Source of the DNA: an uncultured Woeseiaceae bacterium
GTDB lineage: Bacteria; Pseudomonadota; Gammaproteobacteria; Steroidobacterales; Woeseiaceae
NCBI GenBank assembly: GCA_947259985.1
Contig: CAMYOJ010000041.1
Span: forward strand, 1 to 36,723
DNA: 36,723 nt
Reading direction: 5' to 3'
The position numbers and the translations under genes were made by a program. Below are positions 1 to 8,842 of the stretch, in pieces; positions within the stretch are counted from its first letter, which is position 1; each line of letters begins with the position of its first letter. The notes beneath the pieces were generated by a model. It worked only from the letters and a program-made list of their open reading frames with translations. It did not search any database and was not told the DNA's origin.

Positions 1-50
1 AATTGCGTCACGAGTTCAGGCGCGAAGCCGCTGGCGAGCATCGATTTCAT
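1..50 (-). CDS. Start of an unidentified gene downstream of recG (partial)
   Basis: An ATG lies on the minus strand at 50-48, ten bases after the recG stop codon. It opens a frame that runs off the window edge and reads MKSMLASGFAPELVTQ. The spacing and direction fit the next gene of the recG operon. There is no convincing Shine-Dalgarno sequence just upstream, and 16 residues are too few to assign a family. This could also be a chance open frame. Confidence 0.35.
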   Translation of the reverse strand, partial: MKSMLASGFAPELVTQ

Positions 51-60
51 GGCAGTAAGT

Positions 61-2160
61 CTACACTTTGCCGTAGCGAGCGGCATCGCCCAGCCAGCGC
101 CTGACGATGGCGGCTGCCGTCGCTTCGGAGCCTCGTCGCAGTTGCGTCGCCGTCTTCTGAACCTCGGGCATAAGCTCGGCGTCACGAACGAGGTTGGCGA
201 TACGGTAGTCGGGCAAGCCCGTCTGGCGGGTGCCCAATAATTCGCCCGGCCCGCGTAACTCGAGGTCACGCTGGGCGACGACAAAGCCGTCGTTGGTATC
301 GCGCAGCACGGCCAGCCGTTCCTTGGCAATGCGACCGAGCGGCGGTTTGTACAGCAAGACGCAGTGGCTTTGCTCAGCGCCGCGACCGACGCGTCCGCGC
401 AGTTGATGCAGCTGCGACAAGCCCATACGCTCGGCGTTCTCGATAATCATGAGGCTGGCATTCGGAACGTCGACACCGACCTCGATAACCGTGGTCGCGA
501 CGAGCAGCTGGATCAGGCCATCTTTGAAGGCTTGCATGCCGCGCTCTTTCTCGACGGGCCGCATGCGGCCATGCACGAGCCCGATTCGCAGCTCCGGAAG
601 CGCCTCGGTCAGCATCGCGTAGCTGGCTTCGGCGGCCTGGTAGTCGAGGATCTCCGATTCCTCGATGAGTGGGCACACCCAGTAAGCCTGTTGCCCGCCC
701 GCGCAAGCCGAACGCACGCGCTCCACGATTTCACCACGGCGCGTGTCGGGCACGGCAATCGTCGATACGGCCTTTCTGCCAGGCGGCAATTCGTCGATGA
801 TCGATGTATCGAGGTCGGCGTAGGCTGCCATTGCCAGTGTTCGCGGTATCGGGGTTGCCGTCATGACGAGCTGGTGTGGATGAGCGCCGCTCGACACTCC
901 CTTGTCGCGCAAGGCCATGCGCTGGTGCACGCCGAAGCGATGTTGTTCGTCGATGATGACGAGCGCCAGCCTGGCAAAGTCGACACCCTCCTGGAACAGT
1001 GCATGTGTGCCGACGACGAGTTGCGCGCGGCCATCCGCTATTGCGGCAAGCGATTCACGTCGAGCCGCTGTTTTCTGGCTGCCGCTGAGCCACGCGGGCT
1101 CGATACCGAGCGGGCGAAACCACGCCGAGAAATTGCGCCAGTGCTGTTCGGCCAGGATCTCCGTGGGCGCCATGATCGCTGCCTGGACACCGCAGGCGAT
1201 GGCTTTGAGGCAGGCAATTGCGGCGACGACGGTCTTTCCCGACCCGACGTCGCCCTGGATCAGGCGCATCATTGGATGTGCTCGTGCCAGGTCCGCGAGG
1301 ATCTCGTCGACAACGCGTTGCTGTGCACCTGTCAGTTCGAACGGCAAGTCGTCGATGAAAGCATCGAGGTCGGATTGGCCGTCAGTCAGTGGCGTGGCAT
1401 TTTCGGTCTCGGCAAGCGCGCGCAAGCTGCGCAGACTCAGGTAATGCGCAAGTAACTCCTCGAAGGCCAGCCGTTGCTGGCAGGGGTGCCGGCCCGCAAG
1501 CATTTCCTCGATATTCGCGTCGGGCGGCGGCCGATGCAGGTAGCGAATCGCCCCGGCAAGCGACGGCATGCCAAGGCGAGTGGTAACGGCCTCGGGAAGG
1601 AGTTCGACGGGTGGTGACTCCTGCATCAGCCGCAGCGCCTGGTCGGTCAGGTTGCGCAGGCGGCCCTGCTGCACGCCCTCGGTCGCTGGATAAATCGGTG
1701 TCAGCGAGTCGCTCATCGCGGTCGCCTGGTCGTCGCGCAGCAGGCGGTACTCGGGGTGGATCATCTCAAGGCCGGCGGAACCGCGCCGCACCTCTCCGAA
1801 ACAGGAGACGGTCAAACCGGCCTGGAACTGCGCCTGTTGTTGTCGAGAGAAATGAAAGAAACGCAGTGTCAACTGGCCGCTGCCGTCGCTGATCCGCACG
1901 AGCAGGTTGCGTCGACCCCGGTAGACGGTCTCGGCCAGAAGCACTTCCCCGGTGACGAGGCATCGCTGCCCCGGAACCAGCGCACCGATCCTGACGAGCT
2001 GCGTGCGATCTTCGTATCGCAGCGGCAGCAGGAAGAGCAGGTCCTCGACGCGCGCGACGCCGAGCTTCTCGAGCTTCGTTGCAAGTGCCGGTCCGACGCC
2101 CTTTAGTTCTGTCAGCGGAACCTGAACGAGCGGGCCCTGCCCGTCGGAACTCGCCTGCAC
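61..2160 (-). CDS. recG: ATP-dependent DNA helicase RecG
   Basis: RecG is a monomeric superfamily 2 double-stranded DNA translocase that remodels stalled replication forks and Holliday junctions in the cytoplasm. The 699-residue product is close to the 693 residues of E. coli RecG. Residues about 10-200 form the wedge/OB region. The helicase core shows Walker A GDVGSGKT at 303-310, the DEQH box at 404-407 and TATPIPRT at 434-441. The C-terminal half carries the QLRGRVGRG motif typical of RecG and Mfd. The start is GTG at 2160. A full AGGAGG ribosome site lies 5 bases upstream (2166-2171) and overlaps the stop codon of ridA, so the two genes are probably translationally coupled. It sits at the end of the gmk-rpoZ-spoT-ridA series, as in other gammaproteobacteria. 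Confidence 0.97.
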   Translation of the reverse strand: MQASSDGQGPLVQVPLTELKGVGPALATKLEKLGVARVEDLLFLLPLRYEDRTQLVRIGALVPGQRCLVTGEVLLAETVYRGRRNLLVRISDGSGQLTLRFFHFSRQQQAQFQAGLTVSCFGEVRRGSAGLEMIHPEYRLLRDDQATAMSDSLTPIYPATEGVQQGRLRNLTDQALRLMQESPPVELLPEAVTTRLGMPSLAGAIRYLHRPPPDANIEEMLAGRHPCQQRLAFEELLAHYLSLRSLRALAETENATPLTDGQSDLDAFIDDLPFELTGAQQRVVDEILADLARAHPMMRLIQGDVGSGKTVVAAIACLKAIACGVQAAIMAPTEILAEQHWRNFSAWFRPLGIEPAWLSGSQKTAARRESLAAIADGRAQLVVGTHALFQEGVDFARLALVIIDEQHRFGVHQRMALRDKGVSSGAHPHQLVMTATPIPRTLAMAAYADLDTSIIDELPPGRKAVSTIAVPDTRRGEIVERVRSACAGGQQAYWVCPLIEESEILDYQAAEASYAMLTEALPELRIGLVHGRMRPVEKERGMQAFKDGLIQLLVATTVIEVGVDVPNASLMIIENAERMGLSQLHQLRGRVGRGAEQSHCVLLYKPPLGRIAKERLAVLRDTNDGFVVAQRDLELRGPGELLGTRQTGLPDYRIANLVRDAELMPEVQKTATQLRRGSEATAAAIVRRWLGDAARYGKV

Positions 2161-2169
2161 GGCGGCCTC

Positions 2170-2550
2170 CTACAGTGCCAGGATAGCGTCGGCCTCGACA
2201 TCGACGCCCTTGGGCAGAGACGCTACGCCAACGGCCGCCCGTGCCGGGTAGGGCTTGTCGAAAAAGTCCTCCATGACCGCGTTCACCGTGGCGAAATTAT
2301 CGAGGTCGGTCAGGAAGATCGTCAGCTTGACGATGTCGTTGAGGCTACCGCCGGACGCATTCGCGACAGCCTGCAGGTTCGTGAAAACCTGCCGTGCGCG
2401 CGTCTCGAAATCGCCTTCGACGATATCCATCGTATCGGGCAGCAGCGGAATCTGGCCGGAGAGAAAAACAAGGCCACCGGCTTCGACAGCCTGCGAATAA
2501 GTGCCAATGGCGGCGGGCGCGCCGTCAGTGTGAATCGTTTTCTTGCTCAT
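2170..2550 (-). CDS. ridA: RidA family 2-iminobutanoate/2-iminopropanoate deaminase
   Basis: RidA (YjgF/UK114 family) hydrolyses reactive enamine/imine intermediates released by pyridoxal-phosphate enzymes such as threonine dehydratase, giving 2-oxoacids and ammonia. The 126-residue product from MSKKTIHTD has the usual family length. It shows the typical early GTYSQAV and VFLSGQIPL stretches and a late [21 protein letters not shown] segment that contains the conserved arginine. The frame can be extended upstream by 14 codons, but the inner ATG at 2550 is preceded by a GGGGA ribosome site and matches family N-termini. It lies 28 bases after spoT and before recG, a conserved neighbourhood in Pseudomonas-like genomes. 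Assignment to this exact subfamily rather than another Rid subgroup is likely but not proven. Confidence 0.93.
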   Translation of the reverse strand: MSKKTIHTDGAPAAIGTYSQAVEAGGLVFLSGQIPLLPDTMDIVEGDFETRARQVFTNLQAVANASGGSLNDIVKLTIFLTDLDNFATVNAVMEDFFDKPYPARAAVGVASLPKGVDVEADAILAL

Positions 2551-2578
2551 TGGTTTCCCCGGATATGGACAATACTGG

Positions 2579-4735
2579 TCAGGCGCAGTCACGCGACACG
2601 CGCATCACGTTGGGCATTTTTCTGACATTGCGCATGATCTTTGCGAGGTGCTTGCGGTCCTTGACTGTCAACAGGAATGACAGGACCGAACAGTCTTCGT
2701 GACGACCGAGCACCTCGACCTGCTCAATGTTGGAGCCGCAGTCGGCAATCGTTGCGGCGACCTCGGCAAGTACGCCCGTGCGGTTGCGAGTCTCGGTCTG
2801 GATCTGGCAGGAGAACTCGCGTTCGATTTCTTTCTCCCAGGCGACCGCGATCCACTTCTCGGGCTGCTTGCGAAAGTTCGACAGGTTGCCGCAACTGTTG
2901 CGATGAATGACGATGCCGCGGCCCGCGGTCAGGTAGCCCATTACGTCGTCGCCCGGTATCGGGTAACAACACTTGGCATAGCTCAGAACCATGCCCTCGG
3001 TTCCCGAAATAACGAGGCTCGCAGCCTGGCTCTCCCCTTCATCATCCTGGTCGACGCCCATGAGAATACGCGCGGTCAATGGCGCAAGCCGTTCCCCCAG
3101 ACCAAGTTGTTCGAACAATTCCGTGTCGTTGTTGAGTCCGAGTTCTTCGAGTACTGACGACATACGTACCTTGCCGACCTTGCGCAGCGAGGAACCGAGA
3201 TCCTTGAGCGACTTGTCCAGAAGTCGCTTGCCGAGGTCGACCGATTCGACGGAACGCAGGTTTTTCATGTGATTGCGAATAGCAGTACGCGCCTTGGCCG
3301 AGCGCACGAAGGTCAACCAGTTCGGGTTCGGTTTCGCGCCGCGTGCCGTGACGATCTCGACGGTCTGGCCGTTTTGCAGCGGCGTTCTCAATGGCACGAG
3401 ACCGCGGTTGATCTTTGCCGCAACACAGCGGTCGCCGATGTCGGTATGCACGGCGTAGGCGAAGTCGACGGTCGTAGCGCCCTTCGGCAGCGGCATGATG
3501 TCGCCCTTCGGCGTGAACACGTAAATCTTGTCGGGAAACAGATCGACCTTGACGCTCTCGAGAAATTCTTCGGAGGTACCGGACTGCTGCAGCTCGGCCA
3601 GGTTCGTCAACCATTCACGCGCGCGCCGCTGCGGTGTTGCGTCGGACTTCTCATCGGCCTTGTAAACCCAGTGAGACGCAACGCCCGAATTCGCGACACG
3701 GTCCATTTCACGTGTGCGGATCTGTACTTCCAGCGGTAGCCCCTTGGGTCCGAACAGCGTCGTGTGCAGTGACTGGTAACCGTTGACGCGCGGAATCGCG
3801 ATGTAGTCCTTGAAACGGCCCGGCATCGGTTTGTAAAGCTGGTGCACGAGGCCGAGCGTCTGGTAGCAGGCATTGACGTCTTCGACGATGATGCGGAACC
3901 CGTAGACATCGACGACATCCGACAACAGTCGCTTCTTCTCGGCCATCTTCTTGTAAATGCTGTAGAGGTGTTTCTCACGGCCGGAGATGTCGCCTTCTAT
4001 GCCCTCTTCGGTCATTGCCTTGCCGAACTCGTCGGAGATGCGCTTGACGATTTGTCTCTGGCTGCCTTTGCTCTTCTTCAGGGCCTTGTCGAGTACCCGG
4101 TAGCGGAACGGGTGCAGGTGCTTGAAGCCCATGTCCTCGAGCTGAATCTTGAGGCTGTTGATGCCGAGACGGTTGGCGATCGGCGCGTAAATGTCGAGGG
4201 TCTCGCGAGCGATGCGTTTCTTTTTCGAGGTCGGCATGGCGCCTAGCGTCTGCATGTTGTGCAGGCGGTCGGCGAGTTTGACGAGGATCACACGAATGTC
4301 CTCGATCATGGCCATCATCATCTTGCGAAAGCTCTCGGCCTGCGCTTCGGCGCGGCTGCGAAACTGGATCTGATCGAGCTTGCTGACGCCGTCGACGAGT
4401 TGCGCCACCTCGTGACCGAACTGTTCCTCGATGTCGTCCAGCGAGGCCTCGGTATCTTCAACGACGTCGTGCAGGATGGCCGCCGTGATGGCCTGCACGT
4501 CGAGGCGCATGTCAGCCAGCTCCTGCGCAACAGCGACCGGGTGAGTGATGTAGGGTTCGCCCGACTTGCGGGTCTGGCCCTTGTGGGCGTCGGCGCCGAA
4601 CTCGTAGGCGCGCATTACCTGCCCGAGATGTTCGTCGGGCAAATAGGACTTGAGCGTGTCGATGAGCCGGCGCACACCGTGGTCTCGCTTCGATGCGCCG
4701 GGCAATCGGGACAGGATTGTTGCCGCGTAATCCAT
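2579..4735 (-). CDS. spoT: Bifunctional (p)ppGpp synthetase/hydrolase SpoT
   Basis: SpoT makes and degrades the alarmone (p)ppGpp in the cytoplasm and so sets the stringent response. At 718 residues it is slightly longer than E. coli SpoT (702). The N-terminal HD hydrolase keeps its metal and catalytic residues: H51 and H65, HD at 89-90 and ED at 93-94. Hydrolysis should therefore be active, unlike in RelA. The synthetase domain contains the RFKD motif at 307-310, the RxKD form found in bifunctional enzymes, followed by [16 protein letters not shown] domain covers about 400-462, and a C-terminal ACT domain covers roughly the last 75 residues. The start is ATG at 4735, 27 bases after the rpoZ stop, in the rpoZ-spoT order known from enterobacteria. 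No separate relA is present in the window. Confidence 0.97.
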   Translation of the reverse strand: MDYAATILSRLPGASKRDHGVRRLIDTLKSYLPDEHLGQVMRAYEFGADAHKGQTRKSGEPYITHPVAVAQELADMRLDVQAITAAILHDVVEDTEASLDDIEEQFGHEVAQLVDGVSKLDQIQFRSRAEAQAESFRKMMMAMIEDIRVILVKLADRLHNMQTLGAMPTSKKKRIARETLDIYAPIANRLGINSLKIQLEDMGFKHLHPFRYRVLDKALKKSKGSQRQIVKRISDEFGKAMTEEGIEGDISGREKHLYSIYKKMAEKKRLLSDVVDVYGFRIIVEDVNACYQTLGLVHQLYKPMPGRFKDYIAIPRVNGYQSLHTTLFGPKGLPLEVQIRTREMDRVANSGVASHWVYKADEKSDATPQRRAREWLTNLAELQQSGTSEEFLESVKVDLFPDKIYVFTPKGDIMPLPKGATTVDFAYAVHTDIGDRCVAAKINRGLVPLRTPLQNGQTVEIVTARGAKPNPNWLTFVRSAKARTAIRNHMKNLRSVESVDLGKRLLDKSLKDLGSSLRKVGKVRMSSVLEELGLNNDTELFEQLGLGERLAPLTARILMGVDQDDEGESQAASLVISGTEGMVLSYAKCCYPIPGDDVMGYLTAGRGIVIHRNSCGNLSNFRKQPEKWIAVAWEKEIEREFSCQIQTETRNRTGVLAEVAATIADCGSNIEQVEVLGRHEDCSVLSFLLTVKDRKHLAKIMRNVRKMPNVMRVSRDCA

Positions 4736-4762
4736 GCCCCGATAATAACGGGATTAGCGGAT

Positions 4763-5044
4763 TTAGTCGCCGATCGAGATACCGCGAACCGGCAGGATGT
4801 CTTCGGGTGATTCAGGCTGCATAAGCTCATCCGCGGCGGGCTGCTCGATCTCTTCGAGAATTGCCGGCGTGATGTGGCCGTCGGCAATCTCACGCAGTGC
4901 CAGCACGGTCGGCTTGTCATTTTCGAGTTCGACCATCGGGTCGGCACCGTGGGCAATGCGACGCGCGCGCTTGGCGGCGACAAGCACCATCTCGAAAATG
5001 TTGTTGATGTTCTCGAGGCAGTCCTCGACGGTGATTCTGGCCAT
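4763..5044 (-). CDS. rpoZ: DNA-directed RNA polymerase omega subunit
   Basis: Omega binds the beta' subunit, helps assemble RNA polymerase and contributes to one ppGpp-binding site. The 93-residue product begins [15 protein letters not shown] and continues with [11 protein letters not shown] and [15 protein letters not shown], matching E. coli omega closely. The C-terminal tail after about residue 70 is variable in this family. It lies between gmk and spoT. The gene pair omega and SpoT therefore links the ppGpp-modifying enzyme to a subunit that helps sense the nucleotide. The start ATG is the only one that fits the family N-terminus. Confidence 0.97.
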   Translation of the reverse strand: MARITVEDCLENINNIFEMVLVAAKRARRIAHGADPMVELENDKPTVLALREIADGHITPAILEEIEQPAADELMQPESPEDILPVRGISIGD

Positions 5045-5135
5045 GTCTGTTTCCCGGGCGTAAGCCGTGTATTTCCAATCAGGCGGGCAAGTCTAAGGGA
5101 CAGGCACGGGCCCGGGCCAAGGCATATAACCAAAA

Positions 5136-5141
5136 ATTATA
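5136..5141 (-). promoter_or_regulatory. Candidate -10 element upstream of rpoZ
   Basis: A perfect TATAAT is read on the minus strand about 92 bases upstream of the rpoZ start, inside the 105-base gap between gmk and rpoZ. No good -35 box is seen at 16-18 bases, so the promoter is only tentative. An internal promoter here would let rpoZ-spoT be transcribed separately from yicC-gmk. Confidence 0.3.
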
Positions 5142-5149
5142 AGACGGCT

Positions 5150-5770
5150 TCAGCCAATGATGCGCGATACGGCGCGACGCAGTGCGACATTGGCTGTCGC
5201 CGAGGCGCCGCCCTCGCCGGCCAACACGTTCTCGAGATCGGCCACGGCCTGCTCGAGCTTGTCGTTGATGATTACGTGGTGGAACTCGTCCCAGTGGGCC
5301 ATATCGCTCAGCGCGTCACGCAGGCGCCGCTCGATGACCTCGGGACTGTCGGTGCGCCGGTCGCGCAAGCGTCGTTCGAGTTCCTCGAGCGACGGCGGAA
5401 GGATGAATATCGTCACGCACTCGGGCATCGATTCGCGGACCTGCCGCGCGCCCTGCCAGTCGATTTCCAGAATCACGTCCTGGCCTTTCGACAGGTGCTT
5501 TTCAACCTGGCTGCGGCTCGTTGCGTAGTAGTTGTCGAAAACCTCGGCGAACTCGAGCAGCTCTCCCTCATCGCGCAGCCTCTCGAATTTCTCTACGTCG
5601 ACAAACAGGTAGTCGACACCGTCGACTTCAGTGCGCCGCTTTTGCCGCGTCGTGTAGGAGATGGAGAAACACAAATCCGGATTGCGCGTCACGAGCGCTT
5701 TGACGATCGTTGTCTTGCCGGCGCCCGACGGTGCCGCGATAACGAACAGCTTCGCGTCTTTCCTGGCCAC
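5150..5770 (-). CDS. gmk: Guanylate kinase
   Basis: Gmk phosphorylates GMP to GDP with ATP, an essential cytoplasmic step in guanine nucleotide (and ppGpp precursor) supply. From the GTG at 5770 the product is 206 residues, nearly the same as E. coli Gmk (207). It has the P-loop APSGAGKT at 13-20, then SYTTRQKR for GMP binding, and IDWQGARQV and IERRLRDA in the usual order. The open frame continues upstream to 6163, but that part overlaps yicC in another frame and has a basic, low-complexity composition, so it is rejected. The GTG lies five bases after the yicC stop codon, which suggests coupled translation. Confidence 0.96.
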   Translation of the reverse strand: MARKDAKLFVIAAPSGAGKTTIVKALVTRNPDLCFSISYTTRQKRRTEVDGVDYLFVDVEKFERLRDEGELLEFAEVFDNYYATSRSQVEKHLSKGQDVILEIDWQGARQVRESMPECVTIFILPPSLEELERRLRDRRTDSPEVIERRLRDALSDMAHWDEFHHVIINDKLEQAVADLENVLAGEGGASATANVALRRAVSRIIG

Positions 5771-5775
5771 GGCGC

Positions 5776-6642
5776 CTACTCGACGTTCTGGATCTGCTCG
5801 CGCATCTGTTCGATGAGGACTTTCAGATCGACGGCAGCCTTGGTGGTCTCGGCATCGGCCGATTTGGAGCCCAGCGTGTTGGCTTCGCGATTGAGTTCCT
5901 GCATCAGGAAGTCGAGCCGCCGGCCGACCGGTTTCCCGCTCTTCAGTGCGCTGCGAATCTCGACGAGATGACTGTCGAGTCGATCCAGTTCTTCGTCGAC
6001 ATCTATCTTCTGTGCGATTAGCGCCAGTTCCACTTCGAGCCTCGCCGGATCCGCCTCGACATCGAGTTTCTCGATACGCTCTTTTTGCTTTGCGCGAGTC
6101 GCCGCGAGTACCTCGGGCATGCGTTTGCGGACGGTGGCGCCGATCGACGCAATCTCCGCGCAACGCGACTCGATCATTTCCGCGATGCGTTCGCCTTCGT
6201 TCGAGCGCATGTCGTTAATCGCGGTGAGCGCTTTGCCGAACAGGGCCGCCGCCTGCTCGAACATTGGTTCTGCATCGACGTCGTTCTGCAGAATGACGCC
6301 GGGCCAGCGCAGGATCTCGATGGGATTGGCGGCCGCGACGTTGGGCAGCTTGGAAGTCAGCTCCGCGATCCTGTGCCCGATCAGTTCGACCAGCTCGGTG
6401 TCGATCTGCATCTCCGATTCCTGGTGGACGGCCTGCCGGAAGTACAGCGCACATTCGACCTTGCCGCGACCGAGGCTGGAGCTTGCCTGCTGGCGAAACG
6501 CCTGTTCCTTCGGCCGCAAGTCCTCCGGCAGCTTGAGCTGCACATCGAGGTAGCGATGATTGACAGCCCGTATTTCCCACGTGAGCGTCCCCGTATCGGT
6601 TTCCACCGACTCGCGCGCGAATCCTGTCATACTGTGTAACAT
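5776..6642 (-). CDS. yicC: YicC family protein (putative endoribonuclease)
   Basis: YicC belongs to the UPF0701/DUF1732 family. The E. coli member has been described as an endoribonuclease involved in small-RNA turnover; a similar role here is inferred from homology. Starting at MLHSMTGFARES (ATG at 6642) the protein has 288 residues, against 287 in E. coli. The N-terminal YicC domain contains WEIRAVNHRYLDV and LGRGKVEC. The acidic C-terminus with VDEELDRLDSH and GRRLDFLMQELNREANT is the conserved DUF1732 part. The frame extends 15 codons upstream to another ATG, but that stretch does not resemble the family. It is the first gene of the minus-strand run and is divergent from the PP2C phosphatase gene across a 108-base gap. 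Confidence 0.94.
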   Translation of the reverse strand: MLHSMTGFARESVETDTGTLTWEIRAVNHRYLDVQLKLPEDLRPKEQAFRQQASSSLGRGKVECALYFRQAVHQESEMQIDTELVELIGHRIAELTSKLPNVAAANPIEILRWPGVILQNDVDAEPMFEQAAALFGKALTAINDMRSNEGERIAEMIESRCAEIASIGATVRKRMPEVLAATRAKQKERIEKLDVEADPARLEVELALIAQKIDVDEELDRLDSHLVEIRSALKSGKPVGRRLDFLMQELNREANTLGSKSADAETTKAAVDLKVLIEQMREQIQNVE

Positions 6643-6750
6643 CAGCATCAAACTCCAATTAATTGCTGTGTGTGCTGCCTGAGTCACGTTTTCGTGATGA
6701 GCATCATTCTAAGCTGTGGCCGCTCATGAAGGCCACACCACGCGTTCGTT

Positions 6751-7497
6751 ATGCAGATTGAATACGCCAAAGTTTCGGCACTCGGTGACCGTCAGGACAA
6801 CCAGGATCGCGCTGCGGTCGTGGTTTCCGAAAATGCAGCACTCATGCTCGTGTTTGACGGCATGGGCGGCCATTCCGATGGCGCTCGCGCGGCCGAGACA
6901 GGCCTCAAGGTCGTGCAGGACATGTTTATGGCCGCCGACATGCCGATCTTCGATCCGCAGGGTTTTCTCTACATGGCATTGTCGCGCGCGCACGATGAGG
7001 TGGTTGGTCTCGGTGAAGACGTCGCCGTCGACTTTCGGCCGCGCGCCACCTGCGCGATTTGTCTCGTGCAGGAGGGCGGCGCGTTCTGGGCGCACATCGG
7101 CGACAGTCGTATCTACCAGGTCCGCGAGGGCAGGGTGCTGAAGCGCTCGCGCGACCACAGCCACGTCGAGGTGCTTATACAGGAAGGCGCGATTACCGAA
7201 GAAGAGGCGCAGGATCATCCCATGCGCAACTTCGTCGAGTGTTGCATCGGCGGTGATGCCCCTGTTCCCGACATGAGCATCACGAACCAGATTGAGCTGG
7301 AGCACGGCGACGTGCTGCTGGCCTGCTCCGATGGTCTGTGGTCCGGGCTCAGTGACGATGACATGGCAGAGATCGGCGAGCCGGGCAAAGACAATCTCGT
7401 CGACAACCTGAAAGCCCTGAGCATCAAGGCACTGAGCGTCAATTCTCCTTACAGTGACAACACGACCGGTACCGCGTTAAGGTGGTTTGGCAGCTAG
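6751..7497 (+). CDS. PP2C family serine/threonine protein phosphatase
   Basis: This 248-residue protein has the complete metal-dependent PP2C (PPM) signature in order: RQDNQD near residue 15, VFDGMGGH near 31, HIGDSRIY near 112, ACSDGLW near 190 and SDNTT near the C-terminus. The conserved aspartates that bind the two metal ions are present, so it should be an active phosphoprotein phosphatase. There is no signal peptide or membrane segment, so it is predicted to be cytoplasmic. It is followed by rph after 20 bases. No Hanks-type kinase gene is in the window, so its substrate is unknown. No strong ribosome site precedes the ATG. The gap shared with yicC contains two short inverted repeats (6684-6697 and 6716-6736), which could be regulatory. 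Confidence 0.93.
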   Translation: MQIEYAKVSALGDRQDNQDRAAVVVSENAALMLVFDGMGGHSDGARAAETGLKVVQDMFMAADMPIFDPQGFLYMALSRAHDEVVGLGEDVAVDFRPRATCAICLVQEGGAFWAHIGDSRIYQVREGRVLKRSRDHSHVEVLIQEGAITEEEAQDHPMRNFVECCIGGDAPVPDMSITNQIELEHGDVLLACSDGLWSGLSDDDMAEIGEPGKDNLVDNLKALSIKALSVNSPYSDNTTGTALRWFGS

Positions 7498-7517
7498 CTG
7501 CCAGCAGGAGATCAAGC

Positions 7518-8243
7518 ATGCGCCCGAGCGGCCGCGAACCATCACAATTGCGCGAATTGCGCTTCATACCCGATTTCACGAAACATGCCGAAGGCAGCGT
7601 TCTTGCCGCCTTCGGCGATACCCAGGTGCTTTGCACTGCAAGCATCGAGGAGCGCGTACCCGGCTGGATGCGCAATACGGGCCGCGGCTGGGTCACCGGG
7701 GAATACGGGATGTTGCCGCGATCGACACATACGCGCTCAGGCCGCGAAGCCGCGCGTGGCAAGCAGGGCGGGCGCACTCTCGAGATTCAGCGATTGATCG
7801 GACGTTCATTGCGAGCCATTACTGACCTCGAGGCGCTTGGAGAAGTGTCGATAACGCTCGACTGCGACGTGATCCAGGCCGACGGCGGCACTCGAACTGC
7901 GTCTATCAGTGGCGCCTATGTTGCTTTGGCGATCGCTATACACAGACTGACCCGGACAGGGAAGATCCGCAGGGACCCGCTACATGGACAGGTGGCAGCA
8001 GTATCGGTCGGCATCTACAACGGCGTGCCCGTACTGGATCTCGACTACGAGGAAGACTCGGAAGCCGAAACTGACATGAACATCGTCATGAACGAAGCCG
8101 GCCACTTCATCGAGGTGCAAGGCACGGCCGAAGGCCACGCGTTCACCGAGCAGGAATTCAATGCGATGATCGGTCTGGCTCGCGCCGGTATCGAGGACAT
8201 CATCGTCGCGCAAAACGAGGCGATCTCCGCCGCAACCAGGTGA
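7518..8243 (+). CDS. rph: Ribonuclease PH
   Basis: RNase PH is a phosphate-dependent 3'-to-5' exoribonuclease that trims tRNA precursors. The 241-residue product from [12 protein letters not shown] has the expected family length and hallmarks: [17 protein letters not shown], the [15 protein letters not shown] phosphate-binding stretch and [17 protein letters not shown]. The chosen ATG at 7518 is preceded by AGGAG at 7505-7509. An in-frame extension to 7482 would overlap the phosphatase gene and lacks a family match. The stop codon overlaps the start of rdgB by four bases. Confidence 0.97.
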   Translation: MRPSGREPSQLRELRFIPDFTKHAEGSVLAAFGDTQVLCTASIEERVPGWMRNTGRGWVTGEYGMLPRSTHTRSGREAARGKQGGRTLEIQRLIGRSLRAITDLEALGEVSITLDCDVIQADGGTRTASISGAYVALAIAIHRLTRTGKIRRDPLHGQVAAVSVGIYNGVPVLDLDYEEDSEAETDMNIVMNEAGHFIEVQGTAEGHAFTEQEFNAMIGLARAGIEDIIVAQNEAISAATR

Positions 8244-8842
8244 GCGGTCTGCCCCCGAAAATCGTCATGGCGACGAGCAACCCCGGCAAGATCCGGGAGA
8301 TTGCGCGCTTGCTCGACGAGCTCGGTGTCGAGGTCGTCGCGCAATCCGAATTTGGCGTGGACGACGCCGACGAAACCGGCGACACGTTTGCCGAGAATTC
8401 GCTGATCAAGGCACAGCACGCCGCGACTGCGACGGGCCTGCCGGCAATAGCCGATGACTCGGGCCTTGCGGTCGACGCGCTCGGCGGAGCGCCCGGCGTC
8501 TACTCGGCGCGTTTCTCGGGCCCGGATGCCGACGATCGTAAAAATAACGAAAAGCTCCTTGTTGAACTCGAGGGCGTCGCTGATCGTGGCGCGGCATTTC
8601 GTTGCGTCGCAACCTACGTCGAGCCCTGGGACGCCGAGCCGCTCGTTGCCGAAGGGGTCTGGCGTGGTGAAATCCTTGACGCGCCGCGTGGCGACGGCGG
8701 CTTCGGTTACGATCCGCTGTTCCTGGTTCCGGAGTGTCGCGTGAGTTCGGCCGAGTTGTCGGCCGAAGAAAAGAACGCGCGCAGCCATCGCGGCCAGGCG
8801 CTCAGGACGCTGGTCGAGATGCTGAAACAAAGATATACGTGA
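8240..8842 (+). CDS. rdgB: XTP/dITP pyrophosphatase RdgB
   Basis: RdgB (Ham1 family) hydrolyses non-canonical purine triphosphates such as dITP, XTP and dXTP to the monophosphates, keeping deaminated bases out of DNA and RNA. The 200-residue product is close to E. coli RdgB (197). It has the nucleotide-binding ATSNPGK at about 11-17, the metal-binding ADDSGL at 71-76, [20 protein letters not shown] and SHRGQAL. Translation probably starts at the GTG at 8240, giving a GTGA overlap with the rph stop. A downstream ATG nine codons in would remove the first beta strand. Confidence 0.96.
   Translation: MSGLPPKIVMATSNPGKIREIARLLDELGVEVVAQSEFGVDDADETGDTFAENSLIKAQHAATATGLPAIADDSGLAVDALGGAPGVYSARFSGPDADDRKNNEKLLVELEGVADRGAAFRCVATYVEPWDAEPLVAEGVWRGEILDAPRGDGGFGYDPLFLVPECRVSSAELSAEEKNARSHRGQALRTLVEMLKQRYT

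Noticed and set aside
364..1455. 363-codon open frame antisense to recG
   Set aside because: High-GC shadow of the recG coding frame with no recognisable domain, no ribosome site and a biased composition.
5095..5104. TAAGGGACAG, resembling the outer arm of palindrome 2
   Set aside because: No complementary second arm exists nearby, so it is at most a remnant; ten bases can match by chance.
5771..6163. Upstream extension of the gmk frame by about 130 codons
   Set aside because: It overlaps yicC in another frame, is low complexity and basic, and Gmk family proteins start near the GTG at 5770.
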